In this document: positions 1 to 10,108 of the stretch, piece by piece | How positions within the stretch are numbered: position 1 is the stretch's first letter | Layout: the number at the start of each line of letters is the position of its first letter | Assembly (NCBI GenBank): GCA_007133925.1 | Contig: SLLU01000069.1 | Span: 1 to 35,513 of the forward strand | Direction of reading: 5' to 3' | Source: Candidatus Halarchaeoplasma halalkaliphilum | Lineage (GTDB): Archaea > Thermoplasmatota > Thermoplasmata > Halarchaeoplasmatales > Halarchaeoplasmataceae | DNA length: 35,513 bases | Program-made: the position numbers and the translations under genes | The notes under the pieces: model-generated | The model's input: only the letters and a program-made list of their open reading frames with translations | Told to the model about the DNA's origin: nothing | Databases searched by the model: none

Positions 1-3000
1 AGGCTGGCTGCAACAACGGCAACGATGATCAGTGCGATCATCCACAAGGGAATGCCTGTGGAGGGGTCGATCACTTCGAAGGAGGCAGAAGTGTACTCAG
101 CCTCATCCCCTCGGGGATGTTCAGGACGGATCACAATTCTGTAATCTCCACCTCTATCTGGGGTGACCAGTTCGATATAGAATGAACCATCACCACTGGA
201 TATAGCATCCGCCTCAACGATGGGGGTGCCATCCGCATCCACAAGGAACGCTCGAATTAACATATCTGGGATGGGTTTGCTGTCATGATCCCTAACGATT
301 TCCCCGAAGATTTCAATGAAATCTCCTATATTCAAATCGACCTGGCTGAAGTAAACCCCAACGAACCTCAGTTCCATAGGTTCGATGGTTATTTCCCGAG
401 AGATGCTGATGTTGCCATATTCGTTTACCAACTCAACTGTGATAGTTATCGTACCTGTAGTGTCCACGTTCCAGGTCCTGGAAGCTGTCACTATCTCACC
501 TACAGGTATATCAATGGTAGTACTGCCTATGTTCTCATTCTCGTGAGAAAAGAGGATCTCCGCATCTCTGAGAACTGTTCCCCCGTTATTTTCGATATTC
601 ACGGATATCTCAAGATCATCTCGTTCCATCACGGAATCGTCTTGGATATCTTCCCCGTTAACCTTCAATTCGATTTCTGGAGAATAGAACTCCGGTTGCG
701 GCGGTGCTCTCACGAGGACTTCAGTGAAGGCTTCATTGTTATCTATGTTGTGATCTCTTGGTGGGTCCGTTTCGGGATCCACGAACACGCGGATGTGTCT
801 TACTTCCTCTATTAAATTATCATGGGATAAGGTGGCGTCCCAGAAAATGCTGGCAGTCCTTACCGCATTTCGGGATACTGCTACAGTGGCAGTATCGATA
901 AGATTGTAATTTCCGCCATCGAGAATGTAAAAGCGTACTGTTGCTTCACTCACGTCTACCATGCCCACATTTGAGATGTCTGCGGAGATGACGGCAGTTT
1001 CCCCGACCATCAGGTCCCCGGGAGCCACTTCCACGTCACCATCGGAGACAGCCAGATCCGGCGTGTACACATCTTCAAACACTACCGGGATTGTATACAC
1101 ATATACGTCGGACGGATAATTCGGAATAGCGACATCCATACTTATTTCATGTTCTTCATATTCTGCTATGAGTTCGTAGTTACCAACAAAGGTAGGACCA
1201 TGTATGTTAACTATGTCGGAAAGGGCTGGTAAATAAACGATACCGTTTGCTGTGGTTCCCGATTGACTCTCGTCAGGGTCGTATGAGCTTTCCAATGTAA
1301 CATCCACATCACCCAATAATACGTCTCCGTGGCTCCTGGTTTCCACACGAACCCATCGAGACACTTCTATCCGGCCAGTACCAGAAACCACTACGGAAGG
1401 TGTGGCCACGGCCAATAGTTTAGCCTCGGTATGTTCAAAATCGTTTAGATGACCGGTGAAGGTACTGTCAGTACCTTCCATCCTTGTGGGATTGATGTGT
1501 ATGTCAGTTGAGGTGAAAGTCGAGCCAAAGACTTCAAAAAGTTCCGATGTCACGTGCATGGGACCTCTTACCGTGCTATCGCTTATTGTCAACGTTGAAT
1601 CATCGACGGCGTGGATCCGTACTTCCATATCTATGATGCAGTCATTCCGCACTTCTAGGATTCCCTGGTCCTCTATGATTATGTTCATGCGGTAGTCCGA
1701 ATATGCCCTTATGCTATCGAACACCAATCGCCCCTGATCCCGGACTATTATTCCGTATTGATTATGCCGTTCCTGCACCATCCTAAGGTTGCCATTGATG
1801 GTGAGTTCACCGCCTTGCTCAACTACGATGAACCCGTTGGGACTGAATGTGCCTCTGCTTTGAGTATTGGCCACTATAAGATCGAAGGCGTAGTCCACGC
1901 TGAATATGGGTTTGGTAACAGTCCGGTGTGCTTCCAAAACATCATCCAGCAATACTTCCACCCTTATCTCTCTATTTCCTCGTGTGGATGGGTTCCATGT
2001 GGTGGTCACCTCCGCCGTGCCCTGGGCCGGGATCGTTAACATTTGACTGGTCCCGGTTATTTCAACATTATCCGCATAAAAGCGTACTCGAGCATCAGCC
2101 AAGGCACCCTCATTATGGATCACTGCTGTTATGTCTAAATCATTCCCCATCTCCGGAAGGTCCTCGGATAAAGATATGCTTTCCACGGATAGGATAGGGG
2201 GTTTAACGATGGTCAGATCCCGTGTCTGTTGCTGTTCGCCAAGTGTAATCATTACAACTCTCGTTTCACTTAGTTCATCCGACACCATCTGTGCCAGCCA
2301 CGTTTGTTCCACAGTGGTAGTTCCTCCGCCGATCAATTCGGGAACAAGCTTTTCGCCCACTAGAGTGCCGTCGATATAAAAATTCGCGTAAGTGCTCCTT
2401 GAACCATATTCTCCAGCATTCATTATATGGGCAGACATAGTGAGGGTTTCACCTTCGTGTATTGTGGCGGGATCAAGTTCAAAATTGGTGATCTGGAGAT
2501 CCGCCTTTTCAAGTATAGTTATCGTTCGGGTACGTACGTTATCATCTGTGGTTTGCTGATGTATCTCTCCGTCAGGGTCCACTACCACTATAATCTGGTA
2601 TGTCCCTGTAGAAGGATAATCCCATACTAATGGTTCGGTCACCACATCTTCCTCACCCTGACCTTTGATGCTTACGAACCTTGTACCGAACTGGTTTCCC
2701 GGATCCTGCTCATCGTAATAGAAGGCAACTGTAACGTTCTCCACATCCGCTTCACCCATATTGTCTATACGGGCTGAAACGTGCACTTCGGCCCCGTCTT
2801 CGACTTCACTGCCCGGGTTGAATATGATCTCCCGTACCCTCAGGTGTGCCTGGCCAGGGAGTTCCATATCGAATTCCAGATCGGTTCTGATCAGATTATC
2901 AACCAGATTCGGGAAAGATTTGAGGGAAAGGTCTCTGGAAGCTTCGATTTCGTCGATCTCAAATTCCTCGTTCTCGTAGGTACCGTCCAAAATGTATGTA

Positions 3001-4655
3001 CCCCCTACGAACTTACTGTTCGGCCAGTTTTCAGGATGAGTGATATTGTCGCTGAGTAAGAACATGACCGTCCGTCCATTGCTAAGGGTTATGTAGCCTG
3101 TTCCCGGTTCATATATTGTTTCGTAAACCCGTTCCATGTAATCCAATGCCTCGGGGTTATGAACCGGATCGTTGTATGTACCTCTCATATTGTTGGGCAT
3201 TATCTCAGCACCCTTCAACACGTTTCCGGCTGTATCCATCGCAGTTACTTCCACCCAACGATACATGTTAACTATAGATTCATCGTCTGTTACCACTATG
3301 GGATCCCCGTCCGGTCTGGGCAATACCCCTTCGGGCAGTTCCAGACCATAGGTTCGAAGGGTGGAACCACCCAGGACCCGTATGACCCTGTGACTAAGGT
3401 CCGCATTTGCCATCCATGAGGTCTTGTCCGTGATGACCCGACCAGATCCGGGCCGGGGATTCACATCCGACGGGTTGAAATCTATGTCGATAACACTGTT
3501 GATCACCGTCATGGTTGAGTCCCACAGATGTATATCGTTGTCAAAGGCTGAATGAAGGGTTATTGATTCTATTGATATGGAAGCATTCTCGTTATCAGGA
3601 TCACCCATCGAATTGGATAGGGATACCGTCAGATCGAATGTGTAGTCACCATTTATCTTGCTGAGTCCGGGTTCGAATATATTGATTTCATCGAAAATCA
3701 GGCTACCGCCCGTGTTCATTATGGTAAAAGCCTCCTGGGGACCATCCGGGGATTGGTAGATCAGACTATCTTCCGCAGTATATTCGGTCCCGGTTCTGTA
3801 CCTCACTTCCATGACCAACGCACTTATCCTATCGAAAGGGTTGATATATGGATAACCCTGGGCTATAGATGGAAATTGAGGGTTGGCCAATTCCCATAAA
3901 TTAATAGTCATAGAGTCTCCGGGTCCCAGTACTGGAGGAATCGGGCCGCTGTAATCTGCGGGATACCACTGCATTGGTGAAAGGTGGTCATTACGATAAT
4001 AACCTCTTATTTCGGAATCCTCCAAAAGGACGTGGGACCCCATGTTGGCTATGAGTCGGGGACAATCATTATTGTCGTGTTCTCCCACTCGCATTTCGGA
4101 AGCACCCCAGGTAAAATCATAGTTCGGAACCTCATCCAGAGGTTCGAAGGTGGAGTCTCTCAATGTGAGGGTTGAGCCTTCGAGATAAACCCATCCAGGG
4201 AATTTAAAAGACGAGCCTTCCAGAAGTTCGATGGCGCCGTTGAAGGCGGAAATGTTAGTCTTTAGGAACGGCCTAAGAACAGTTCCCTCTCCTCTAAGGC
4301 TGGTGGTGATTTCACTGTTCCTCAGTGTCAATCTACCACCGTTTATGATGATGTTTCTTGGATTATACCCGTCTATCAACAGTACCATGGAGGTGTCTAT
4401 CAATTCGAGATGCCCGTTCGGACCGATCTCGATACTGGCATCCAGGGGAAGTTGTACGCCAGATAAGGTAACTGGTTGGTTTATGATCCACACATCGCCC
4501 TCCCCATCCCATCCGTGGATATCATTGTCAATGACCATTCCGTCGGGACTCTCCGCTAAATCATGTGCAAATGCCGGAAATGTTGCACTTATTAACAATA
4601 TAATCGTTGCTACTAGCCCAAATAATCTCAGATGCTCTGCTTTTTTATGGTTCAT
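1..4655 (-). CDS. Very large secreted/surface protein (>=1551 aa, 3'-truncated at window edge): signal peptide, beta-helix-like N-terminal segments, several CARDB-like repeats, C-terminal hydrophobic segment
   Basis: Own reverse-complement translation from ATG at 4655: MNHKKAEHLRLFGLVATIILLISATFPAFAHDLAESPDGMVIDNDIHGWDGEGDVWIINQPVTLSG... Frame checked at several points (e.g. LEFDMELPGQAHLRVREIIF near 2880; FEDVYTPDLAVSDGDVEVAP near 1080). Reaches the hydrophobic STGIPLWMIALIIVAVVAAS at the left edge. Not in the supplied ORF track because there is no stop inside the window. Confidence 0.85.
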   Translation of the reverse strand, partial: MNHKKAEHLRLFGLVATIILLISATFPAFAHDLAESPDGMVIDNDIHGWDGEGDVWIINQPVTLSGVQLPLDASIEIGPNGHLELIDTSMVLLIDGYNPRNIIINGGRLTLRNSEITTSLRGEGTVLRPFLKTNISAFNGAIELLEGSSFKFPGWVYLEGSTLTLRDSTFEPLDEVPNYDFTWGASEMRVGEHDNNDCPRLIANMGSHVLLEDSEIRGYYRNDHLSPMQWYPADYSGPIPPVLGPGDSMTINLWELANPQFPSIAQGYPYINPFDRISALVMEVRYRTGTEYTAEDSLIYQSPDGPQEAFTIMNTGGSLIFDEINIFEPGLSKINGDYTFDLTVSLSNSMGDPDNENASISIESITLHSAFDNDIHLWDSTMTVINSVIDIDFNPSDVNPRPGSGRVITDKTSWMANADLSHRVIRVLGGSTLRTYGLELPEGVLPRPDGDPIVVTDDESIVNMYRWVEVTAMDTAGNVLKGAEIMPNNMRGTYNDPVHNPEALDYMERVYETIYEPGTGYITLSNGRTVMFLLSDNITHPENWPNSKFVGGTYILDGTYENEEFEIDEIEASRDLSLKSFPNLVDNLIRTDLEFDMELPGQAHLRVREIIFNPGSEVEDGAEVHVSARIDNMGEADVENVTVAFYYDEQDPGNQFGTRFVSIKGQGEEDVVTEPLVWDYPSTGTYQIIVVVDPDGEIHQQTTDDNVRTRTITILEKADLQITNFELDPATIHEGETLTMSAHIMNAGEYGSRSTYANFYIDGTLVGEKLVPELIGGGTTTVEQTWLAQMVSDELSETRVVMITLGEQQQTRDLTIVKPPILSVESISLSEDLPEMGNDLDITAVIHNEGALADARVRFYADNVEITGTSQMLTIPAQGTAEVTTTWNPSTRGNREIRVEVLLDDVLEAHRTVTKPIFSVDYAFDLIVANTQSRGTFSPNGFIVVEQGGELTINGNLRMVQERHNQYGIIVRDQGRLVFDSIRAYSDYRMNIIIEDQGILEVRNDCIIDMEVRIHAVDDSTLTISDSTVRGPMHVTSELFEVFGSTFTSTDIHINPTRMEGTDSTFTGHLNDFEHTEAKLLAVATPSVVVSGTGRIEVSRWVRVETRSHGDVLLGDVDVTLESSYDPDESQSGTTANGIVYLPALSDIVNIHGPTFVGNYELIAEYEEHEISMDVAIPNYPSDVYVYTIPVVFEDVYTPDLAVSDGDVEVAPGDLMVGETAVISADISNVGMVDVSEATVRFYILDGGNYNLIDTATVAVSRNAVRTASIFWDATLSHDNLIEEVRHIRVFVDPETDPPRDHNIDNNEAFTEVLVRAPPQPEFYSPEIELKVNGEDIQDDSVMERDDLEISVNIENNGGTVLRDAEILFSHENENIGSTTIDIPVGEIVTASRTWNVDTTGTITITVELVNEYGNISISREITIEPMELRFVGVYFSQVDLNIGDFIEIFGEIVRDHDSKPIPDMLIRAFLVDADGTPIVEADAISSGDGSFYIELVTPDRGGDYRIVIRPEHPRGDEAEYTSASFEVIDPSTGIPLWMIALIIVAVVAAS

Positions 4656-4847
4656 ATCTTCCACCAAGGATCGCTACCTTTTGTTCTTCTAACATCCTAC
4701 GCTCACCTATAAAGTGTTTTGCATTTACTATGGATATGACATAATCCTATATAAAAGATTCTCTTAGAGCGTTGAATTAGTTATTATGATCGTTACCAAA
4801 TGTAAAAATGTTTAATAATCAGTGATAGCATTGGTATTTTGATTGGG

Positions 4848-6287
4848 ATGCGCGAGACCATTCTAAGAGAATTAGCTGAAAATAACACGCTGCTTTCACC
4901 GGGCGCATGGGAGTATCTGGATACATTGGATGATCCGGTTTCTATCGTACAAGAGATGGTAAGAACTTCCACCGACCTGCCCTTCCCCGTCGGACGGGAT
5001 GTTTTGGTCCCTTTCGTGGAGGCAAAACGCCCTTCTAGAAAAGAGAAAACACCGGATGTAAGGCCACCATCCATAAAAACCCACGAAGTGAAGATCAGAT
5101 CGGATATAACCGGTAATTCGACCTGCACGGGAGAGTTGTCTGATTTCACCAACCATTTCATGGACCGATACAATAAGCTCAAGACTATCCTGATAAGGAG
5201 AAGAGAGGCAAAAGGTATTTTGAACATCAACAATGTGGTGAAAAGAAAAGGCGAGGCCCGGATCATCGCCATGATAGGGGACGTATCAACCACCTCAAAC
5301 GGCAACATATCACTTACCCTTGAAGACCCAACCGGGCATATCAGAGGATTTATCTCGTCTGAAAGCGGTGCTTACAGTACCGACCTGTTGGAAGACGAGG
5401 TCGTAATAGCGGTGGGCAAGGTTTGGGAGAAAAAGAAAAGTTTCGACACCACCTTCGCCATAAACGAGATAATCCGTCCAGGGGTACCCAGAAGTGTGGT
5501 CAAAAGGAGCACCGATGTCCAGGGGAAGATCGCTTTCATAGGCGATATCCACATAGGTAGTAAAACATTCCTTAAGGATAGTTGGGAACGTTTTCTATCA
5601 TGGATGGAATCGGGGGAAAACGGTTCCTCCGAAATAGGATACCTGATTATTGCCGGGGACCTGATAGACGGCATCGGCATATACCCCAATCAAGAAGACG
5701 AATTGGAAATAAAAGATATTTATGAACAGTACAGGGTATTGGGAAAGATGCTCAGGAGGATACCATCCCATGTCCAGATAGTCGCAATTCCAGGCAACCA
5801 CGATATAGTTCGAAACATGGAACCCCAGCCATCGCTACCCAAGAACGTACAGGATTTATTTCCGGACAACGTCATCTTCTGCGGAAATCCATCCATGATC
5901 CACATAGGAGGTATCAAGATCCTTATGTACCACGGGGGTAGCATAAACGACCTGTCGGACATGCTCTCCAGCGTGGACACTGATCAACCCTGCACAGCCA
6001 TGAAGGAGATGCTGGAGAGAAGGCATCTGGTACCGGTTTACGGCAAGAAAACACCCATCGCACCTGAAAAAGAAGACATGTTGGTGATTAACGATGTGCC
6101 GGATATATTCGTAACAGGTCATATGCACAAAACAGACGTTATGCAGCATTACAATACATTATTGATTAACGCTTCAACATGGCAAGACCAAACGGATTAT
6201 CAAAAGATGCGGGATATACAGCCGGATCCGGCCTATGTGATCATATACGACCCTGTCTTGAATCAGGTGGACAAAAAGAAATGCTAG
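4848..6287 (+). CDS. polB: DNA polymerase II (PolD) small subunit DP1, calcineurin-like phosphoesterase
   Basis: Phosphoesterase motifs GDIHIGSKTF, IAGDLIDGIG, IPGNHD, VTGHMHKTD with N-terminal OB-fold region. Start is ATG 4848 or TTG 4839. Confidence 0.93.
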   Translation: MRETILRELAENNTLLSPGAWEYLDTLDDPVSIVQEMVRTSTDLPFPVGRDVLVPFVEAKRPSRKEKTPDVRPPSIKTHEVKIRSDITGNSTCTGELSDFTNHFMDRYNKLKTILIRRREAKGILNINNVVKRKGEARIIAMIGDVSTTSNGNISLTLEDPTGHIRGFISSESGAYSTDLLEDEVVIAVGKVWEKKKSFDTTFAINEIIRPGVPRSVVKRSTDVQGKIAFIGDIHIGSKTFLKDSWERFLSWMESGENGSSEIGYLIIAGDLIDGIGIYPNQEDELEIKDIYEQYRVLGKMLRRIPSHVQIVAIPGNHDIVRNMEPQPSLPKNVQDLFPDNVIFCGNPSMIHIGGIKILMYHGGSINDLSDMLSSVDTDQPCTAMKEMLERRHLVPVYGKKTPIAPEKEDMLVINDVPDIFVTGHMHKTDVMQHYNTLLINASTWQDQTDYQKMRDIQPDPAYVIIYDPVLNQVDKKKC

Positions 6288-6390
6288 TACCACTGACATA
6301 GAAGTTTTTTAGACTTATTCTAATTACACCGATAAGGGATTGATTCGTGAACCCTTGGTTCAAACCCCTTGTGTTACAAGTAAAATAAAA

Positions 6391-6487
6391 TGTCGGGGGC
6401 GGGGTTTGAACCCGCGGCCTCTAGATGTCCCAGGAACGCTCGATTTCCCTATGAGTCTAGCGCTCCACCAAGCTGAGCTACCCCGAC
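6391..6487 (-). tRNA. tRNA-Met(CAU) (elongator type) with 23-nt intron at 37/38
   Basis: RC: GTCGGGG TA GCTC AGCTTGGTG GAGC G CTAGA CTCATA [GGGAAATCGAGCGTTCCTGGGAC] A TCTAG AGGCC GCGGG TTCAAAC CCCGC CCCCGAC A; all stems pair once the intron (approx. 6427-6449) is removed. Confidence 0.9.
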
Positions 6488-6498
6488 ATAGGGAAACT

Positions 6499-7392
6499 CT
6501 AGTCCTTTCCATGAAGGGCGTTATGTATCTTCTTGGTAAATGCCGGGCCGACGCCCTCCACCTTCAACAGATCTTCCTCGGTAGCGTTCTTCAGCTGCTC
6601 GAGAGTTCTGTAACCCCCTCCATAGAGTTTTTCCGCCATCGTGGGACCGACACCGTCTATGGTCTGGAATTCCTGTAGTATATCCGGTTTGGACAGGACC
6701 TTCTCGGGTTCGGGCATTGTTTCTTCTTCCTCTACCACGGTGACCTCTTCCTTCACCTCTTCTTCCGTTAATATCAGGTCTTCCACCATTTCACTTTCAG
6801 GTATGGAAAGTATCTTGGATTTGCATATCTCCACAGTACGGAGTGGATATATCTCCTTGCAATCTTTCTTGATCTGGCTAGCAAGGGATCCGAACAGCAT
6901 CTTTTGAACCAGTTGAGACAGTGTGGATTTCGAAGCGGTCTCTGTTATGATCTCCATCTGCTTGTTACGTAGAGACCTCTTTATGGAGGTGTTGATCCTT
7001 TTGTTGGTAACCGAAAGTACCTTTATTCTAATCTTATAACCCTCTTTTGTGGAAACATCGAAGGCTGGATCTATCTTTGACCTTCTTCGACGGGTCAGAC
7101 GTCTAACAAAATCAGATGTCATATCATGACCGTAGAACTGGGTTCTGCATTCGCCACCCCTGATGGCATTGACCCTCAACTTGACCTTTACATGTACTTT
7201 GGAAAAATCTCCGGCCAGTTCTTGAAGACTGATCTCAGATATCCTACCAAGCAATAATTCCGGATCCGCTGAAGGTGTTTCACCCACCTTTGCACCCTGG
7301 AACATGTCCGGTGCTACTATGGTGTACCAACTCTTTGATTTCCATTTGTCCTTTACCCGTCTGGATGCTAGTCTGGACTTTCGCCTTGCCAT
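6499..7392 (-). CDS. rps3ae: 30S ribosomal protein S3Ae (eS1) with C-terminal helix-hairpin-helix extension
   Basis: N-terminal basic MARRKSRLASRRVKDKWKSKSWYTIVAPDMF... typical of S3Ae; C-terminus FQTIDGVGPTMAEKLYGGGYRTLEQLKNATEEDLLKVEGVGPAFTKKIHNAL is a tandem HhH. Confidence 0.92.
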   Translation of the reverse strand: MARRKSRLASRRVKDKWKSKSWYTIVAPDMFQGAKVGETPSADPELLLGRISEISLQELAGDFSKVHVKVKLRVNAIRGGECRTQFYGHDMTSDFVRRLTRRRRSKIDPAFDVSTKEGYKIRIKVLSVTNKRINTSIKRSLRNKQMEIITETASKSTLSQLVQKMLFGSLASQIKKDCKEIYPLRTVEICKSKILSIPESEMVEDLILTEEEVKEEVTVVEEEETMPEPEKVLSKPDILQEFQTIDGVGPTMAEKLYGGGYRTLEQLKNATEEDLLKVEGVGPAFTKKIHNALHGKD

Positions 7393-7479
7393 TGTGATTC
7401 CCCTGATTAACTTGGATTCATGCTATCTCCATATGATATAACAACTTTTTGGTATATGCTATGGGGACCTAGGCCTATG

Positions 7480-8994
7480 TTAAAGTAATTTTAAACCTTT
7501 CGGTGGATCTCCATGGAATTCCCTGAACCTTTCCGGCCAATCACCCGGTTCAAGACCTTTTTGGGCAAGGAAGGCTGAAGCCCACCGTTCAAGTCCGATA
7601 CCGGAGCAGCCGGAGTACAACTCTTTGGCCTGTGATTTTATGTTGAATACCTTGGTGTATTTTCCGAATATGCTGAGATTCTGAAATTCCAACCACTCAC
7701 TTTCCTTCCTGTCCCCCCGGTAGGGAAGATAGGCCTCGAAATCTATGGTCCCTTCATTTTCGTCCGCACCCTTGTCGGTACCCCCGGACTGCTGAAGGTA
7801 GAATGGTTCCACCTGAGCCATCCTCCATTCCAGTTCTAAAACCTCTTCGAACACATAAGTGTACCTTTGGATCAGTGACTCCCGTAAATCGGTAAGCTGT
7901 TCCAGTGTGCCGATATAGACCGGCTCGATACGATGGAACTCATCCACACGCTCTATCCCGTGCCTGCCCCCGGATTCGTACCTAGCGCTGGGTACGGTAC
8001 GGTCGTACACGAGTAAGGGAAGGCTTTCGTCCGCGATGGTTTGATTTCTAAGAGACCAATATATGACAGGACATTGAGCATAACATATGCCGCTTCGAGG
8101 TTCGGATATCAACTCTTTGAGGAGTGCTACGGGGATCTCCCTGGCGATCTTAACATGATCCACGAACCCCTCCCATTCCGAGGGTGTCCTTGTCAGGGGC
8201 TCCGAAACATAATAAATCTCGTTCGGGACCCCTTCCATGTGACCAGTATCGATCCACACGTCGAAGGGGACCATCATGGATTGAATGACCTCCTGAAATC
8301 CCAAGGGTTGGAGTACCTCTTCGATGGCTATCCTTTCCATTGTATTGAGTATCTTCGCCGCTTGGGGTTTGTAGAACCATTTACCCTTTGTGGGGCCCTT
8401 CAGAATCCACCCTCTTTTTTCCATCTCCACCGTGGGATCCTTGTCCCATACCATCCTTTTTTCTTGGGAACTCCAGATCAGGTTCCACTGTTCAGCTTTA
8501 CCTTTGTAATGTTGAGCATTCACTTTTTCCTGTATGCGCTTTATGATCCGGTCCACGTAGTTATTTTCCATCTGCTCCTGGGTGAGTTTTGATGCGTTGA
8601 AGCGACATAACCGTTCCTCGAACTCGATGTCCTCTGTGAAGGGGACCGTGACCGGTTCAATTGGCTTGAACTCACACTGGAGTTCCACTATATACGATAT
8701 GATATCTATTCCCCTGATGCCTATGTGGTATTCCTTTCCCAAGTTTCGGGACAAATTCTTTTTCAATCGGAATACCGCATCATGGGCCCTCACGTAGCGG
8801 TCGGAGACCACCTTCAGTTCAAGAGCATGGGGATGGAATATCATATCCTTAACGGAAGCACCACCCTCTAGGTCCTTTGGGACCCCTCTTTTGAGAAGGT
8901 CCTCTTCAGCCGCCTTGATCAATTTCGTTATGTAGTCCTGTTTGTCATCTACGTCCCCGCTGAATTTAAAGAGGCATACCAATTCAAATTTCAT
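7480..8994 (-). CDS. serS: Type-2 (archaeal/methanogen-type) serine--tRNA ligase
   Basis: 504 aa class II aaRS-like; regions CYAQCPVIYWSLRNQTI, ARYESGGRHGIERVDEFHRIEPVYIGT and YSGCSGIGLERWASAFLAQKG match the atypical SerRS family, not bacterial-type SerRS. Confidence 0.85.
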   Translation of the reverse strand: MKFELVCLFKFSGDVDDKQDYITKLIKAAEEDLLKRGVPKDLEGGASVKDMIFHPHALELKVVSDRYVRAHDAVFRLKKNLSRNLGKEYHIGIRGIDIISYIVELQCEFKPIEPVTVPFTEDIEFEERLCRFNASKLTQEQMENNYVDRIIKRIQEKVNAQHYKGKAEQWNLIWSSQEKRMVWDKDPTVEMEKRGWILKGPTKGKWFYKPQAAKILNTMERIAIEEVLQPLGFQEVIQSMMVPFDVWIDTGHMEGVPNEIYYVSEPLTRTPSEWEGFVDHVKIAREIPVALLKELISEPRSGICYAQCPVIYWSLRNQTIADESLPLLVYDRTVPSARYESGGRHGIERVDEFHRIEPVYIGTLEQLTDLRESLIQRYTYVFEEVLELEWRMAQVEPFYLQQSGGTDKGADENEGTIDFEAYLPYRGDRKESEWLEFQNLSIFGKYTKVFNIKSQAKELYSGCSGIGLERWASAFLAQKGLEPGDWPERFREFHGDPPKGLKLL

Positions 8995-9105
8995 GTTCTA
9001 TCAAAGAAAGCAATCTACGGTAGGTAATTAACGTTTTCCGAACCATTGAATTGTTTTCGAAAGGTTTAACATCTACTTGAATATTAGTATCCCTCGGGAT
9101 TACAC

Positions 9106-9672
9106 ATGCAGAGCTTCGAATACCCCCGGGTAAAGATACAGGATATCATGTCCACCAACCCGATCATAATCAAGAAAACCGAAAAGGTCTCTAGGGCAGC
9201 GGCCTTGATGAAAGAAGCGGGTGTTGGCAGTCTGGTTGTACTGGATGAAAATGGAGAACTAGAAGGTATAGTAACAGAGATGGATATAGTTTTCAAGACC
9301 GTGGCAGATGGTCTGGACCCTAACAAGGTTAAGGTAGTAGACATAATGTCAAGCCCGGTGGTTACGATATCTGGAAAAAAATACATCCGGGATGCAGCCG
9401 AAATGATGGCAAAGCTCCATGTCCGAAGACTGCCCGTGATCCGGGACGGAAAGATGATAGGCATAATCACCGAGAACGACATAATCGTGATATCACCGGC
9501 CCTGCTGGATATAACCAGAGAATACTCAAATATCCGATATCCCGATGATAAAAACCGTTACGACGAGCAGGACGAACCGGAAATTTCAGGTTATTGTGAA
9601 AGTTGCAAAGTGTTTTCCGAAAGACTAGCCACCGTTGAAGGGCAGTTGATCTGCCCCGAATGTGATAGATAG
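9106..9672 (+). CDS. Two-CBS-domain protein with C-terminal zinc ribbon
   Basis: Repeated CBS pattern (VKIQDIMSTNPIIIKKTEKVSRAAALMKEAGVGSLVVLDENGELEGIVTEMDIV; KVVDIMSSPVVTISGKKYIRDAAEMMAKLHVRRLPVIRDGKMIGIITENDII) plus CESC...CPEC. Confidence 0.9.
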   Translation: MQSFEYPRVKIQDIMSTNPIIIKKTEKVSRAAALMKEAGVGSLVVLDENGELEGIVTEMDIVFKTVADGLDPNKVKVVDIMSSPVVTISGKKYIRDAAEMMAKLHVRRLPVIRDGKMIGIITENDIIVISPALLDITREYSNIRYPDDKNRYDEQDEPEISGYCESCKVFSERLATVEGQLICPECDR

Positions 9673-9687
9673 AAAGAGTTGACTTGT

Positions 9688-10095
9688 ATGAAATTTGTAA
9701 AAATATCCCAAAAGGAGTTGAACGATATCGCAAAATTCTATGAAGGTGTGATGGCCACCGCCTACGAAGGCCTTTTCTATAGAGAAGGAAAGGTGATCGG
9801 GAACAGCATTACTGGGGTCATGGAAAGCGATGAAAATTTCATGGAGAAGGTCGAAAAACTAGTTCAGGCAAGGGGCTGGGTGGTCTCCTTGAAATTAGAA
9901 GAAGATACCGCGTATGCCGATGGCAGCGTGGAGGTGGATAATACTTCCCACACCAAGACCTGTCATCGTTTGAGAGGTATATTGTCTAGCATATATGAAA
10001 AGAAGACCGGTGATATGGTGGAGATAAAAGAGATGAAGTGTCAAAGCATGGGAGACGAAAGATGCGAGTTTGAGGTAAAGATAAAAGGTTTTTAA
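9688..10095 (+). CDS. V4R (4-vinyl reductase-like) domain protein
   Basis: MKFVKISQKELNDIAKFYEGVMATAYEGLFYREGKVIG...CQSMGDERCEFEVKIKGF; the ending MGDERCEFEV is typical of V4R domains. ATG at 9688 preferred over TTG 9679. Confidence 0.7.
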   Translation: MKFVKISQKELNDIAKFYEGVMATAYEGLFYREGKVIGNSITGVMESDENFMEKVEKLVQARGWVVSLKLEEDTAYADGSVEVDNTSHTKTCHRLRGILSSIYEKKTGDMVEIKEMKCQSMGDERCEFEVKIKGF

Positions 10096-10108
10096 TGGAG
10101 GAGTAATT

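Noticed and set aside
285-4692. Series of + strand ORFs in the track (285-815, 1456-1695, 2131-2379, 4231-4692, etc.)
   Set aside because: They lie antisense to one continuous minus-strand coding frame for the large surface protein and resemble no family.
4793-6149. Minus-strand ORFs opposite the PolD small subunit
   Set aside because: Antisense shadows of a well-supported DP1 gene.
6340-6678. 112-aa + ORF RGRGLNPRPLDVPGTL...
   Set aside because: Antisense to tRNA-Met and the 3' end of S3Ae.
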